Assembly: GCA_944548615.1 (NCBI GenBank)
Contig: OX155954.1
Coordinates: 4,963,924 to 5,027,923 of the forward strand
Direction: 5' to 3'
Source of the DNA: Micropterix aruncella
Lineage: Eukaryota; Arthropoda; Insecta; Lepidoptera; Micropterigidae
Length of the DNA stretch: 64,000 nt
Part shown: positions 1 to 12,300 of the stretch, piece by piece
Layout of the letters: each line of letters starts with the position of its first letter
Position numbering within the stretch: position 1 is the stretch's first letter
Made by a program: the position numbers and the translations under genes
Notes under the pieces: generated by a model
What the model was told of the DNA's origin: nothing
Seen by the model: only the letters and a program-made list of their open reading frames with translations
The model's database searches: none

Positions 1-424
1 TAACCTCCAAAAATATTCAAAGCACTGCCGTGAGCACTGACTAGGCTACTAGGCATAAGAGAAGGTTGATCAATGTTTGGAACTATGTGCTTTCTAAATA
101 CACGTTTTCATAGTAAAATTCTAGCTGCCAAAACGTAGTACGGCAATGAGCAATCTAATATACTATTTAGTCAATGGTAAAACGCAGAGAAATATAGATC
201 AATGTTAATATATATTGGGCTACTAGGCATAAGAGAAGGTTGATCAATGTTTGGAACTATGTGCTCTCTAAATACATGTTGGAACTTACTTGGAACTATG
301 TGCTTTCTAAATACACGTTTTGGCAGCTAGAATTTTACTATGAAAAGCAATGTGTATTTAGAATGCACGTTGCTTTTCATAGTAAAATTCTAGCTGCCAA
401 AACGTAGTACGGTATTGAGCAGTA
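1..424 (+). repeat. Family III repeat, partial nested copies
   Basis: The stretch repeats the phrases GGTTGATCAATGTTTGGAAC and CTAGCTGCCAAAACGTAGTA several times, once inverted on itself near 310-400. The same phrases occur at the ends of the inverted-repeat elements near 36.0, 44.5 and 49.6 kb, so this is the rearranged end of a family III element. The copy is interrupted by the family I insertion that follows and resumes near 1150 with the phrase CAATCTAATACCATAT. Confidence 0.6.
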
Positions 425-1140
425 GGGCCGTGTCGACAACAGTGGGCGAACGCGTGACCCCAGGCTAGTATAACGATATGTGATCATCTTTCAGCCGTGG
501 GATGAGCGTAGAAGACTTAGAGACTAGACAATCTACCGTCCAGCTTCGCCACCAAGCCCGTTAGAGGCCAATGCCTTACGGGGAGGCACCGGGAAAGGTA
601 ACCAGTGGGCAGCCTCGCCCCCTAACTACCAGTTTTGGTAGGATATCTTCGTCTGGAGTTAACCTTCAGGATACCTCCATCCTCCCGACTGGTAACGGGT
701 CCAGGGTCGCTTAAGCGGCCACTATGTGTTGTAATTACAGCGGCAATTCAAGTAGAATTTATCGCGGACCTGGCCGTTCTTTGCCCGTATTGCCACACGG
801 GACCGAGTGCCTCTAGGTTATTTCAAGAGTGGCATTGCAATAAGTCAACATCCACCCCCGCTGCTTAGGTGACAGTATATTTCCATAGTCTTCAGACTCC
901 TACAGCAATTAGGTAGTCAGAGTGCACAACCGATTGGCTTTGCCGAACGGTGCGCAAACCATCCAGTAGGGCTGGGATGCAAATCCACCATGAGAAACCG
1001 GTCCACCAACATGTGAGGCCTGAGACGTGGGAGTCTTACCTGGGGTAGCCTTCCGCCTGAGGAGGCTTCTGAATAGAAGTTGAAGAGTTAGTTGAGCCGA
1101 TTCGAGAATAACATGGATCTTGTGGCTCAAGCTGCACGAA
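425..1140 (+). repeat. Family I retroposon-like element, copy 1 (old)
   Basis: Diverged full-length copy of the ~0.67 kb family also seen at 14075, 33741 and 57445. Landmarks in the same order are the GGGCGA hairpin near the start, the CCGTTAGAGGCCAATGCCTTA block near 560-580, the GACTGGTAACGGGTCCAGGGTCG B-box-like block near 690-710, and ATCGCGGACC near 762. It has split a family III repeat: the host sequence ...ATTGAGCA stops before it and CAATCTAATACC resumes after it. Open frames inside are not conserved between copies, so it is not treated as coding. Confidence 0.65.
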
Positions 1141-1149
1141 ACAGATCGC

Positions 1150-2737
1150 TACCAATCTAATACCATATATAGTAAATGGTAATACGCAGAGAAATATAGA
1201 TCAATGTCTTTAATATCATCTATGGCTATTAAAAACTTTAACGGCCACAGCGCCTACGCCCACTGCGCCGGCGCACTAGCACCGTCCCGGCCTGGACTGG
1301 TAGTTTCTGCAATACTTAATATTCCATTTTGCTAGACGGTAGAGGAGGCGAAGATGTCCGCTTTTGCAATCTATTATATAACCGCAATTACTGCGGTCGG
1401 TCGCCGTACCGCACCGCGTACGGTAAGGAGTCCGCCCGTGTAATGCCGCACTTATCTACGCCCTCGGCGCACCACCAAAATGCACAATCGTTCGGCTATC
1501 GAATTGCCGTTTGAGACAAATACGAGAATCTCGAGAAATTAATCGTAGAATTGGTACCGATTTCATTAAAAATATATATTAAATAGACAAAACATCTGCA
1601 TTAGTTACCTACATATAAAAAGGATGTGTGGGAATTTCTTTGTTGGTGCGATATTTAGTTCATTCATTGCAGTACCGTCTTATGAAAAGAACAGAGTAGA
1701 CGATACAGATTTTTAATTTTTAAATTTATTTATTAATGGTAAAGCACAAAATATAATTTCCTGGAGCATTACAAAAAAAATGTATTTGGACCAGTAGCGA
1801 AAAATAGAGCACACTGCAGCATCTTGGTCACTACGACAACACTGCCTAACTAGGCCTAGGCCTGTACTAAGGCAGTTGTACCAGGAAATATTTTACCTGT
1901 GCACACAATAAAATACCAAAAATTATAAATTATGTCTGTCAAAAACATCTTAAAAAAAAAATTGAAATATCATAAAAAAGTATTTGAAATTATAATCACA
2001 AAATTATGGAGTAAATAAATAAAAATCGAAATCATAATAATAGTAAACAGATAGATAGTTACATACTCAGTAAATTATAAAAACGAATAAAAATAAAAAT
2101 CATACCAGACAGTCAAATAATTTGTGGCTCTTTTCACGACCTTCATTTATTAGCCACGTATGGCTTTGCTTCTTGAAGGAATCTTTAGTCTGAATTGTTT
2201 TAATTTCATCTTCTGATTATATGCCCTGGGGCCCAAAACAGTAAAGATCCTCGAGTTCTTTTTCTGGCTACTGTAACGTCAAATCAAATGAAATAAAATC
2301 TCCTTTAGAAAACTTTTACATAGTTGTTTAGACAGTACAGTATGTATAAATAACTTTTAAAATCGATATAAATGTTTTTAAGAGACTGTCCACATAATTG
2401 ATAATAGTCACATTAGATACTTAAAACAACAGTTTGATTAGTCATGAAATATGAAATTATATGGTTCTACAAATAAGAAATACAATTGTTTATCGGAGGC
2501 AATTAAAAATAATAATAATAATGTAATAGTCAATAAAATGGTAAAAATGTCGTTATATAATTAAAATCGGCATGGAAATTGTCAGTCATCTAATTATAAT
2601 TCGTTAATATTATACAATTCTCTCCCAATAAGGTAGCAATTCTCTCTCGTATTTTAAGTTACTGCTTCACAGTGCAATTTTCATGTAATTATTCGGCGCC
2701 TTTCAAACGCCTATTAATTCAAACGTGTTTTGTCCTG
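1150..2737. repeat. Mixed repeats; older duplicate of the 3.7-4.8 kb block
   Basis: 1150-1210 is the remainder of a family III repeat. From about 1500 to 1700 the sequence resembles 3870-4030 (shared phrases TACGAG(A/G)AT, TCGAGAAATT and GTGGGA(A)TTTC(T/C)TT). The match resumes near 2245-2290 (CTCGA.TTCTTTT, TACTGTAACGT) and near 2670-2700 (CAGTGCAATTTTCATG). AT-rich sequence of unknown origin (about 1711-2240) separates the matching parts. No gene was recognised. Confidence 0.45.
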
Positions 2738-3260
2738 TAACGACCACATTGAGAGAACGGCTAGGTGTAAAAATTTGGTTGAGGTGACTAAAAAAATCTC
2801 TCGGTCTGTAGATGTGTCATCAAAAAAGAAAATTCAAAAAAGTCATTATTAAAAAAAAAATGATAGCGCTATCTACTGGATCTTCGAGCGAACTTTTTGT
2901 GCGATCCTACAAAAAGTAGATGAGGAGATCCAGTAGATGGCGCTATAATTTTTATTTTATTTATTTTAATTTGAAAAGTGTTTTTTTCTGTAACCGCCAT
3001 ATCGAGAGAGCAGGCTAGGTATAAATATTTAGTGGAGGTGTCTAAAAGAAGCTCTTGGTCTATAGATGTGTCATCAAAAGAAAAATATAAAAAAGTATTG
3101 AAAAACTTTTTTTAACCACCAAATTGAAAAAACGGCTTGGTGTAAAAAATTGGTTGAGGTGTCTAACAAAAGCTCGCGGTCTGTAAATATGTCATCAAAA
3201 CATAAAAATTTAAAAAATCATCAAAAGAGAAAAATAAAAAATGATAGTGCCATCTGCTGG
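2738..3260 (+). repeat. Three-unit direct repeat with embedded short palindrome
   Basis: Three related units of about 110-120 bp start near 2738, 2990 and 3112. Each runs from a TAACCACCA-type start through GGCTAGGTGTAAA, TTGAGGTGTCTAA, GGTCTGTAGATGTGTCATCAA and then an A-rich tail. The first unit is followed by a palindromic insert (2862-2950) whose arms read GCGCTATCTACTGGATC and GATCCAGTAGATGGCGC. A similar half-motif, GTGCCATCTGCTGGATTTTC, follows the third unit. The units are diverged, so the array is old. No coding potential was seen. Confidence 0.7.
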
Positions 3261-3689
3261 ATTTTCGCACGGGGGAAGGGGAGAGAGGAAGGAGGGACGG
3301 ACGGGAGAGTGGGTGTTGCTACCAGTAATTTACAAAGTTTTTCAAATTTAGGTACCAGCAAGCTCATTAGGTTCAATTGATTTAAATAATTCCGTGACGA
3401 ACGTTGATTGGTTAAGTTTTAAACTGTCTATAATTGAAAAACGGGAGTCGTATGTGCACATCATCCTGTAAGCGATAGTTTTCCCTTAGTTTGTGTATTT
3501 TAGGTGTAATATATAATTTTTAAAAAAAACTAAAAAAATTATTTTCTTGGGTTATCGGCAAGTTAATTACAAAATGAAATAACGTTCATATTGTTGCAGC
3601 GAAATCAAGGAATGCCACTACCATCAGACGTAAATTTGTAAACAAGACGTAGATCGACACAATTTACGTGGCGTCTCGTCCAAAGCGAC

Positions 3690-4830
3690 ACGCATGCTGC
3701 GGCAGAACCGGTGTTTCGCTCGGACTGCTCTTTCGCAAAAGCACGTCGTGCGATATGCTAAATCCAACTGTAGCATCCGTGTCTTGCGTGTAAAACGAAA
3801 AACATTTACAAATCGATATTTATTGTTAAATTGTTACTCTAACGCTACTACACGCCCTCCTTCAACTGCAGTATACACTCGACTATCAATACGAGGATTT
3901 CGAGAAATTCATTATTGCATACATGCATTAGCCCCTTACCTGTCTATTTAAAAAAAATAACTTGTGGGATTTCCTTATTGGTGTCATACATTGTAACAAC
4001 GTCTTCAGGAAAAAACAAAGTAGAAAACAAAATACTCGATTTCTTTTCCTTGCTACTATAACGTATTTTAAAATTCTGTTTCATAGTGCATGTGCCGCAA
4101 AATATCATCTAATACAGGGGGCGAGGAATGGTAAATGTCTCAATTCGTAGAAGGAAGGTCATCTCTGGCAAGCCAGGGAGTGTCAAATTATATGAACGGT
4201 CGAAATGACGACGGGAGAGCGAATATGGGCTAAGGTCGACTAACCGTACGTTTTAGACAATAAACAGCGTTCATAGTATGTAACAACTTGTTAGATTAAT
4301 TAAGTATAGCGTAATGATATGTAGGAAGAGACCTTACGTCCATCTAGCAAACAGTGTATTGTATATAGTATATTTAAGATATTCCCTCAGCAACAGGAAA
4401 ATAAAATAAGTAAATAAGGTTAAAGTACGATATAGAAGATTATGAAGGCGTTATCCCTAATTAGGTCAACAGGCAGGATGCGGCTAGGATATATTTTTGA
4501 ATTTAGTGTGTAACGAAGAGCGGCTCTCTGTGCGCGTTGATCAGATTGCGTGGGTCAAGGGAAGATTAAAGGACACTTCACCAAACCTGCGTTTTATTAG
4601 GTCAAGGACAGCGCAGAGCGACACTCAAGGGAATCAAGAAGCAAACTGTACTTCATTTCTCGACGAAACTGTGGCAAGTATAAGGAGTGCTGCTGATCTA
4701 ACAATATTGTCAAGATTGCAACGGTGAACTCAGAGTTTAGACTGTTTTACGAGGACTGTAGAGTAGTGCCTCGTGGTACAGTGCAATTGTCATATAAATG
4801 TGGAGCGCCTTTCATTTTATTTGAATTTGG
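3690..4830 (-). pseudogene. Decayed duplicate of the WD40 gene tail plus flank
   Basis: About 3765-3890 matches 6225-6355 over the last codons, the stop and the 3' flank of the WD40 gene on the minus strand. Shared elements are the CACGTCG.GC phrase, the GTCTTGCG(T/C)GTAAAAC phrase, the ATTTATTGTTAAATTGTTA phrase that supplies AATAAA on the minus strand, and a decayed C-terminus ending V-A-L-E-stop where the gene has V-G-L-E-stop. About 12 of the last 16 amino acids can be lined up. Further into the block (3950-4830) the sequence resembles 1610-2760. I read it as a segmental duplicate or the remnant of a paralogous gene; no complete reading frame remains. Confidence 0.5.
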
Positions 4831-5112
4831 ACCTTCGAAATACGATGACATTTTCTTTTGTTATTTGAATACAAATTGAAATTTTCGCCACCACGTCACT
4901 TAAAATTGTAGCAACACTGAGTTAACACTGCGCCTATTAGGTACTTCCAGATAAGGATAGAAACACGCACGACCTTGTTTGAATACACTCTTACTTCATA
5001 ACGAGTAAGATACATTATTGAACGCTCTGGTCGTTTTTAAAATGACAACATAGTGAAATTGTTATTATACAGAATTCATAAAATCTGTTTTAGATCTGAC
5101 CCCAATAAGTTC

Positions 5113-5263
5113 CAGTGGCGTAACTATAGGGTAGCAGGGCTGGCAACATCCCACGGGCCCCCGACCCGACGGGGGTCCCTGATTTATTAAATTAAATTAC
5201 AACGACGATTTTTACTGGGAGGGCCCCATTTGCCACAGCTCAGATGATATAGTTACGCCACTG
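5113..5263. mobile_element. Short inverted-repeat element (hAT-like ends)
   Basis: The 151-bp unit begins CAGTGGCGTAACTATA and ends with the reverse complement TATAGTTACGCCACTG. Inside are G/C blocks around GGGCCC and GGGGTCCC. Ends beginning CAGTGGCGTA are common among hAT-type miniature elements. A convincing 8-bp target duplication is not visible, so the class is an inference. Confidence 0.65.
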
Positions 5264-5279
5264 CCAGTAACCCTGCTCG

Positions 5280-5970
5280 TTAGAGCTACTCTGAGGATAG
5301 TTCATGTCCCCTCTGTAACAATACCCCTTGCACAGCTAGACATATTCTAGCTGGCTGCAAGATGGTTTTAGACCAAGGACGGTACACTTTCCGCCACGAC
5401 AAAGTCCTTCTGTTATGAGGTAATTAGCCTTTCAGTGACTCGTGCTAACAAGGGTCTGACAGTACCCTCCAAAACCCCCATAACAGTTTCTGCGGGACGA
5501 ATCTAAAGGCAAAAAACATTTCACTACAAAACCTTTCTCAATAATCGAGCAAGCTTCAGATTGGATTCTGAAGGTCGATTCGGTACCTAAGCATTATAAA
5601 TTCCCTGAAAGTCTCGGATACCCAGCCCTCCGTCCAAATATAACTCTTTACTCTCTATCTCGGAAGATGGCCCTTAATGCAGAATTAACTGTTCCATGGG
5701 AATCAAATATTTTAAAAGACTACTCGAAAATGCCGTCACCCAGAACGGCTGCACTGTTCACCTTCACGCGGTGGAAGTTGGCGCTCGTGGTCTGCCAGCC
5801 AAATCTCTATGTCCCCTCGTTAAAGATCTCCTTCCTAGAAAACTTATCTAAAATCGCAATTTCCGCATCTCAAATTCTTTGGCTTCGAAGAGGGAGTGAA
5901 ACAGCTGTCCTAAACCTACCACAGGCAGTCGTTAGTCCGGGGTCCACCGCTCACCCCCCAGAAGTGTAAT
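5280..5970 (+). pseudogene. Retroelement polyprotein C-terminal remnant
   Basis: Near 5305-5400 a frame reads CPLCNNTPCTARHILAGCK followed by a QGRY motif: a zinc-finger-like C-x2-C, H and C pattern found at the C-terminus of some retroelement polyproteins. The frame then breaks. From 5667 a second frame contains the ELTVPWE motif and, near its end, a W-L-R-R-G motif; both belong to the nuclease-like tail that follows such fingers. Between them lie frameshifts and stops. This is a dead fragment, and the exact clade is uncertain. Confidence 0.45.
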
Positions 5971-6200
5971 AATAGTATTATGATGGGCCTGACCGGTCGG
6001 TGAATTTCATGGCCGCACCGTTTGTATTTTATTTTACTGTACGATGACATATTCTGACGACAATCCACGAGGAAGGCATTAATATGTAATCAAACCGGTC
6101 TCTGATTTAGGTGGTATGTTATAGCAATTGTTGACAAAAACATTCCTCCTAAATCATCTTGGAAAGCTGACTGGGACTGGAGACATCCGCTATATGGAGC
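5930..6200. other. Spacer with short dispersed repeat
   Basis: The end of the retroelement remnant (5935-6020) is repeated in reverse complement near 35745-35830. Shared phrases are CACCCCCCAGAAGTGTAA, TAGTATTATGATGGGC and the GGTCGGTGAATT block. The rest of the stretch up to the WD40 gene 3' flank shows nothing recognisable. Confidence 0.45.
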
Positions 6201-6302
6201 ATATCATCGATGTGCTAAAGCACGTCGCGCTATACGCTGTATCATCTGTGTCTTGCGCGTAAAACAAAAACCATATACACATCGGTATTTATTGTTAAAT
6301 TG

Positions 6303-9300
6303 TTATTCTAACCCTACTATAAGCCCTCCTGCAACTGCAGCAAACACTCGACTACATTCCCCGGCTACGATAGCATTGATACATCCCCCAACGTCCACTT
6401 TACCATCGGCCATCAGGGAATCCTTGTCTCTTTTCCATTTTCGGGCAACGCCGTCCCAACCCCCGGTCCATATTCTTCCATCTTTCGCTATGCACAAGGA
6501 CGTAAGGATCAATTCGCTTATCTTCACTTCGCCTAGTGCTGGAAACCTCTCCGGTTTTGAATTTCTGTAAATGAGGATATTCTTTCCAGTTCGATCTATC
6601 ACTAAAATGAGATCTCCAAGAATTCTCAAAGGCGCTCTCCCTTGCAATGTTGCTAGAGTCATGTATCGCGTTGAATCTGAAATTAATCACACGTTTATTA
6701 AACGTCATGTATATGAATACTATAAATCGCAATATATTATAAAGAATCAAAAAACACTACTGCCGTTACCGAAAGTGAACTATTGTATTTATAATTATTT
6801 TCATTACGGGTTTTTTATGAAATATTTTTAGTTTATGTATTTATCCATATAGATAGATGTATATTTCCGGAATGTAATCAATCAGACCTTTCATTTGATA
6901 CTAAATACGATATATTTATTTTAATTTACTGATGATATTTGGAGATTTTGATATTTAGACATTATTTAGACTTGATATTTGATACAGTTAAGGTACCCTA
7001 TGGCACTCGCGAGAAGATAATGGTTCTAACAATTCCAACACTTCTAAATCAGTCTAAGCGTTAAGAAGTTATGGTGGAAGAAAGAAACGGAAAACATACA
7101 TAGATGAATCCTTAACACATTACACTCCTTTTTTGTTGGGCAGTCGTGTAAAAATAAACTATAACATTGCGGTAGTCAATAGGCAAACGGGGTTATCTGT
7201 TACATTTTGCAAACGTCACTTTTTGCAAATACTTTTGTATGCTCTTTCCTGTGGAAAAATAATATTCTGTCGTCTAATTTCAAACTCCGCCACAACGATT
7301 TAAAAAAAAAATACTCTGTGGTCTTGTCTTACTTGAGTTCTCTGTTGACAAAAGTTCATTTATTTTTAAACTACGCCTTTTTTCAAGATAATATTAAAAA
7401 AACAGCGTTAAGTTTCGAACTCCGATACGTCGACGACAAACGGTTTTCAAACGCCGCCAATCCGTGGCGACCAATCAGAGCAAAGACGGAGTTCGAAGTT
7501 AGACAACACATATACTTAACTCTGCATATAAAATAATATTTTTGCATTTATTTTCATATAAGAAATGGACGGTTATCTATTCTTTTTTTATTTTTAGCTA
7601 TGTATAAGAAACTATTAGCACATTTCACATTATAAATACAGAAAAAAATAACAATACAGGACAAATATCGGAAAAAACTAAAACAACCTATGTAAATTTA
7701 TTAAAATAATAATCATATAACATCTCTGGCAATATATATTACCTATATGTATACAAAAGTAGATTTTGATTTTTATTATTATTGCGTAATATTTTATAAT
7801 TGCATTTATTTTATAATTATATTCGAGTACTTTTATTATGCAATGATTATTTTGATTTTTTATTCATTATTTTGTTTGTTTTTTATTGTACTTAATTTTT
7901 GTAACCATTTTTATCTTAGTTTATGAAACCAATAGATTAGAAAACATATTTTTAATAATGTGAGAATTATTTAAACACAATGATTCTGCGTCACTCCTAA
8001 CTAGGCAGAGCCTGTTCCAAGGAAGCAATTTTATATGAAATTTGCATCTTCCTTGGAACAGGCGCTGCCTAGTTAGGAGTGACGCAAAATCATTGTGTTT
8101 AAATAATTCTTATATATTTTCTTAAATAAATAAATAAAATCAATATGCCTATAACTCATAGAAAAACAATGATTATGTTAAACCTTGTTTTGCTCCTCCT
8201 GTAAAATTTGCGAAACAACAGATAGCCCCGTATGCCTCTCAACTACCAGTTGGCTGCGTACCTGGATAACATTCAGTGATTGTCACATCGAGATCCCTCA
8301 CGGTATACATTCGATTATCTTCGATCGCTAGGTCTTTCACTTCTTCAATCATATTGTAACGAAGCTGTAATTTGTTATTAACAAACACGTTCACATTCCC
8401 TTGGTCATCACCGGCGTAGAAGGAACCACCTTGCGATAGCAACACTCCAAACTCCCCGTCTCCAGCGAGAAGAAGATTAGACTCTTGTTGACCAGGCGGC
8501 CAGACGCGTAGCTCAGATCCCATTCCGGCAGCCCAAAGCGAGCCTTTATCCGCTGCTAGAGCCATTACTGCACCTCCCAGAGTAGCCACTGGCTTTCCGC
8601 ATTTTAAATCCGGGTCCCAAGCCTGTAATACGTTAAGGAAGGGTAAGAGAATAGTATACCACCCTAAAGATCACAACGTATAATCAAAAACAAAAGGTTA
8701 TTATAACTAACTACAAATGTTATATCAATACAGGGTGCGAAGGTCCTAGCTTCATTCTCTATTCGAATATGGAATGCGCGAAGACAGCGGGATAGTTTGA
8801 GCTTGAACCCCAGTTAATTACTTTGCTTCTATGCTTTTGGATTAATATAATATATATATATATATAAATATTTTTCTATATTAAAGCAAATATTTATATT
8901 TTGTATATTAATCCAGAAGCATAGAAGCAAAGGAATTAACTGAGGTTCAAGCTCAAATTGCCCCGCTGTCTTGGCGCATTTTATATTTAAACGTGTAATG
9001 AAGCTAGTAATACTTAGAAATCATACGGTTTCCTTATATTTACACGAAAATTCACCCACCGCTGTCCACCAACTCATCACCATCATCAGCCGGTAAACGT
9101 CCACTGCTGGACGGAGCCTCCCCATAGAATGTCATGACTTGAACCGCCTCCATTCATCTACTCACTTCCTGCGACCGTGGTAATGTCATCAGTCCATCTT
9201 GTAGGGGACCGTCCAACATTGCGTCTTCTGGTTCGTGGTCGCCATTTGTAAACCTTTTTTCCCAACGGTTGTCGGTTCTGCGAGCTATATGGCCTACCCA

Positions 9301-12300
9301 TTGCCAATTCAATTTGCTAATTTTACGATCTATGTCAGTGACCTTGGTTCTCACGCAGTAAAACTTAAAGCATAGATCTCTCCATGTCTCGTTGTGTAAC
9401 TTTAAGCTTGTGAATGAAGGAAATATTTAGCGACCACGTCTCCACGCATACTGAATATAGACTTTCGTATTGAGGCTCGGTATTTGTAACGAGGAGATAA
9501 AGCGTAGTTTCCCGAACGCTACCCATTCGAGTTAGATTCGTCGGCAGACCTCCTTGTCGAAGTTAAGTCTGCCTAGTTGGATCGTCTGATCCGAATAAAT
9601 ATACTACCAACTACATCATCTCAACTTTAACAAAAAGTTTGCGTATCGTATCATTAGTCGTTACAGTGTAGTAACAGTACAAGATACCATCAATCACTAA
9701 GTCACTAATACGTAGGTAGCGTTGCAAAACACAACGATGCCAGCCCTAAACGAACTGCAACTTGCCTGGAAATGATTCGGAAGACTGAAGGTGAAGGGCC
9801 GAATTGTAAGTAATTCTCAGGAGATCCAGAGTGTCAGACTGGAATGTTCTTCAATAATTGAAAAATGAACTTTACCCCAATCCACACAAGATACAAAAAG
9901 TTCAAGACACTAGTGAAGAAAAAATAAGAATATCCAAACATAAAAAAATATGCTTGGATAGAGTCCAGGGGCTGGAACGCTTGCACGCAAGTGAGTCTTC
10001 GCCAAACATTGTCTTTTAGGATAAAAGATTTTTCACCAACCAGCATTACGTAAAACAAGAAAAACGACTGCGTTTGGTTAGAGAGGAAGTCAAACGACAA
10101 TCTCAAGCAGAATAGCAGCCAGAAAGTAAGGACTAGCTTCTGTCGAGGCTTTGGGCCGCTATGACTGCTGAAGGTTACTAGCCACTCGTTTTCATCGTTT
10201 ATCTCGAAAAGGCCTTAAAAGAAGCGTTGATACTATGGGCACATGAAAAAAATCCGAGCCAAGACAAAGACATTCTGGCAGGACTCAGCGCCTTCGCATA
10301 AAGCTATCGAACATCAAAAAAAATCTTCGTGAGAATGTTCCGAGGTTTGCTTCAACGCAACAGTGGCCCATTTATTCATCTGACGCCAATCCGCTGGATA
10401 TTTCCATTTGGAGCATTTTGGAGACTAGGGTGTCTACTAAGAAACACATAGTTTGGATGCGCTCAAAGCATGTCTTCGACGAGAATGGCAGCGAATCTCG
10501 ATGTCCCACATTCGTGCAGTTGTGTGCGTTCATCGACAGACTCAACGCCAGCAACGAGGCTAATGGTGGTTACATCGAACTAGGAGCCAAATCAAAAATT
10601 GATATAATTATGGCATTTTTGCTTAGTAACACTTGGTCCCTCGCACCCGTAGATAAAGGTCTAAAGTTTCTTTAATTATAAAAAAATCGCAGAGAATAAA
10701 AAAAAACGAGCCTAACTTACAATTCTCAGATTTTAATTTTCAAAATTACATATCCCAGTATCGATTTATAAGTTGATGAATCCTCTAAAGGTTGAAAGTC
10801 TTTCAAAATTCATTAATATTTCATTTAATTGAGAATAATGAAATTATTATAGTGTAGCTAACTCTACTATATTTTATTTAAACTAAACTTAACCTACTGC
10901 CAAATATGCTTTTATAAAGCGTTTTGAAGAAACTAACTTAAGAGCCCGTTCACATATTTTTTCCAGAAAGGCAAGAAAAGTGGATTTTTGGCGTTCTAAT
11001 TCCAAGAAATAAAGAGATTTCTACAAACTTTAATTACTGAATTACCTGGACCATTTCTTGATGTTGACCATAGCGGCCTTTAATTTTAGATGTAACGAAT
11101 ATTATTTACTTATTCAGCCCATTTTCCGAAAGTCGTTATTCGTAAAACGCTGGGAAGGCAAACTTTGAGCTCCTTAATACAGTAATATCACTACAACGAA
11201 AACCGTATACTATTTTTTTTTATGTCCGTCATGTATTCTTGATGTACACTACGGCTTTATTTTTTCGTTTTTTGACCACATATCCAAGGTATACATTACT
11301 TACAATTACACAAAATTAAAAAAAAATCTTCCTGTATCATTCTAATTTTCTCAGAAATAAAATAAGATTCTTATATAATACTTATACTATATTAAAGTTC
11401 ACTCTTTTAGCAATACGACATAATATAAATTATTGTCATTAGAAAGGAGAAAACACTGCAAAAAACAATTAGAAATTGTGTATATATTTGCTTGCGCAAG
11501 ACAAGACCGCTCAGTGCCGCGGTTTTTCTCCCAGGGTTGAATAGTTATTTATTTATTTATTTATTTATTTATCCTATCTTTTATAGTTACATCCAAAAAA
11601 AAATGCGTTCATTTTTTCAACTCATTTTAAAAGAATACCTACGCTATTTTGTAATACGGCTCTTAAGCTACCGTTTTATAGGTGTTTAAAAATTATTGTT
11701 AAAAAAAACTAAACCTACCGCCATAAAGCGGTTTACGCTTCTTTGAACGCATATATCCCGATTGTTTATAGAGTTAGTTTTTAGATTTTTACAGATTTGG
11801 AATCAGTATGAGGAATGTAGTTGGACGATGTTAAAAAAATAAATGTAGTAGAATTAGCTAAACTGCATCAATATAACAAAAAACTAGTAGACTCAGAAGG
11901 TTTCCAAATCGTTAAAAGTGTTATTCAACTCTTTCACTCTGAGGTTAACTGATTATTTATAATGAATCTCATATGAAAAGCTTTTTTAATCTTTTTCCGA
12001 CTTTCGTCCATCGATTTCTCTCTGCTAGACCATATTGCGGTGTACATATTTGAAGGGTCACTGAGGAAAACGGTCAATGCCATTATGTTTTATGAAAATT
12101 TGATACTAATACCATCTTATGGCTTGTTTATAAACGAATCACAGAATGAATCGATTTTGGAAAGAAAGATCTGCCCTAAACGAAGGGAGCAGAAAAAGTT
12201 TGAGGGGAAGACTGATGAGGGTCCATGAGGTGGCGGTGGACCTTGACAGTCTTTTCCGCCAGGTCCAGAGGTGGAATACCTCGACGACTCTTCCGCTGAT

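Noticed and set aside
635..868. Open frames inside family I copies (e.g. 635-868, 14311-14592, 34019-34252)
   Set aside because: Frames are not conserved between copies and carry no domain; low stop density comes from GC content.
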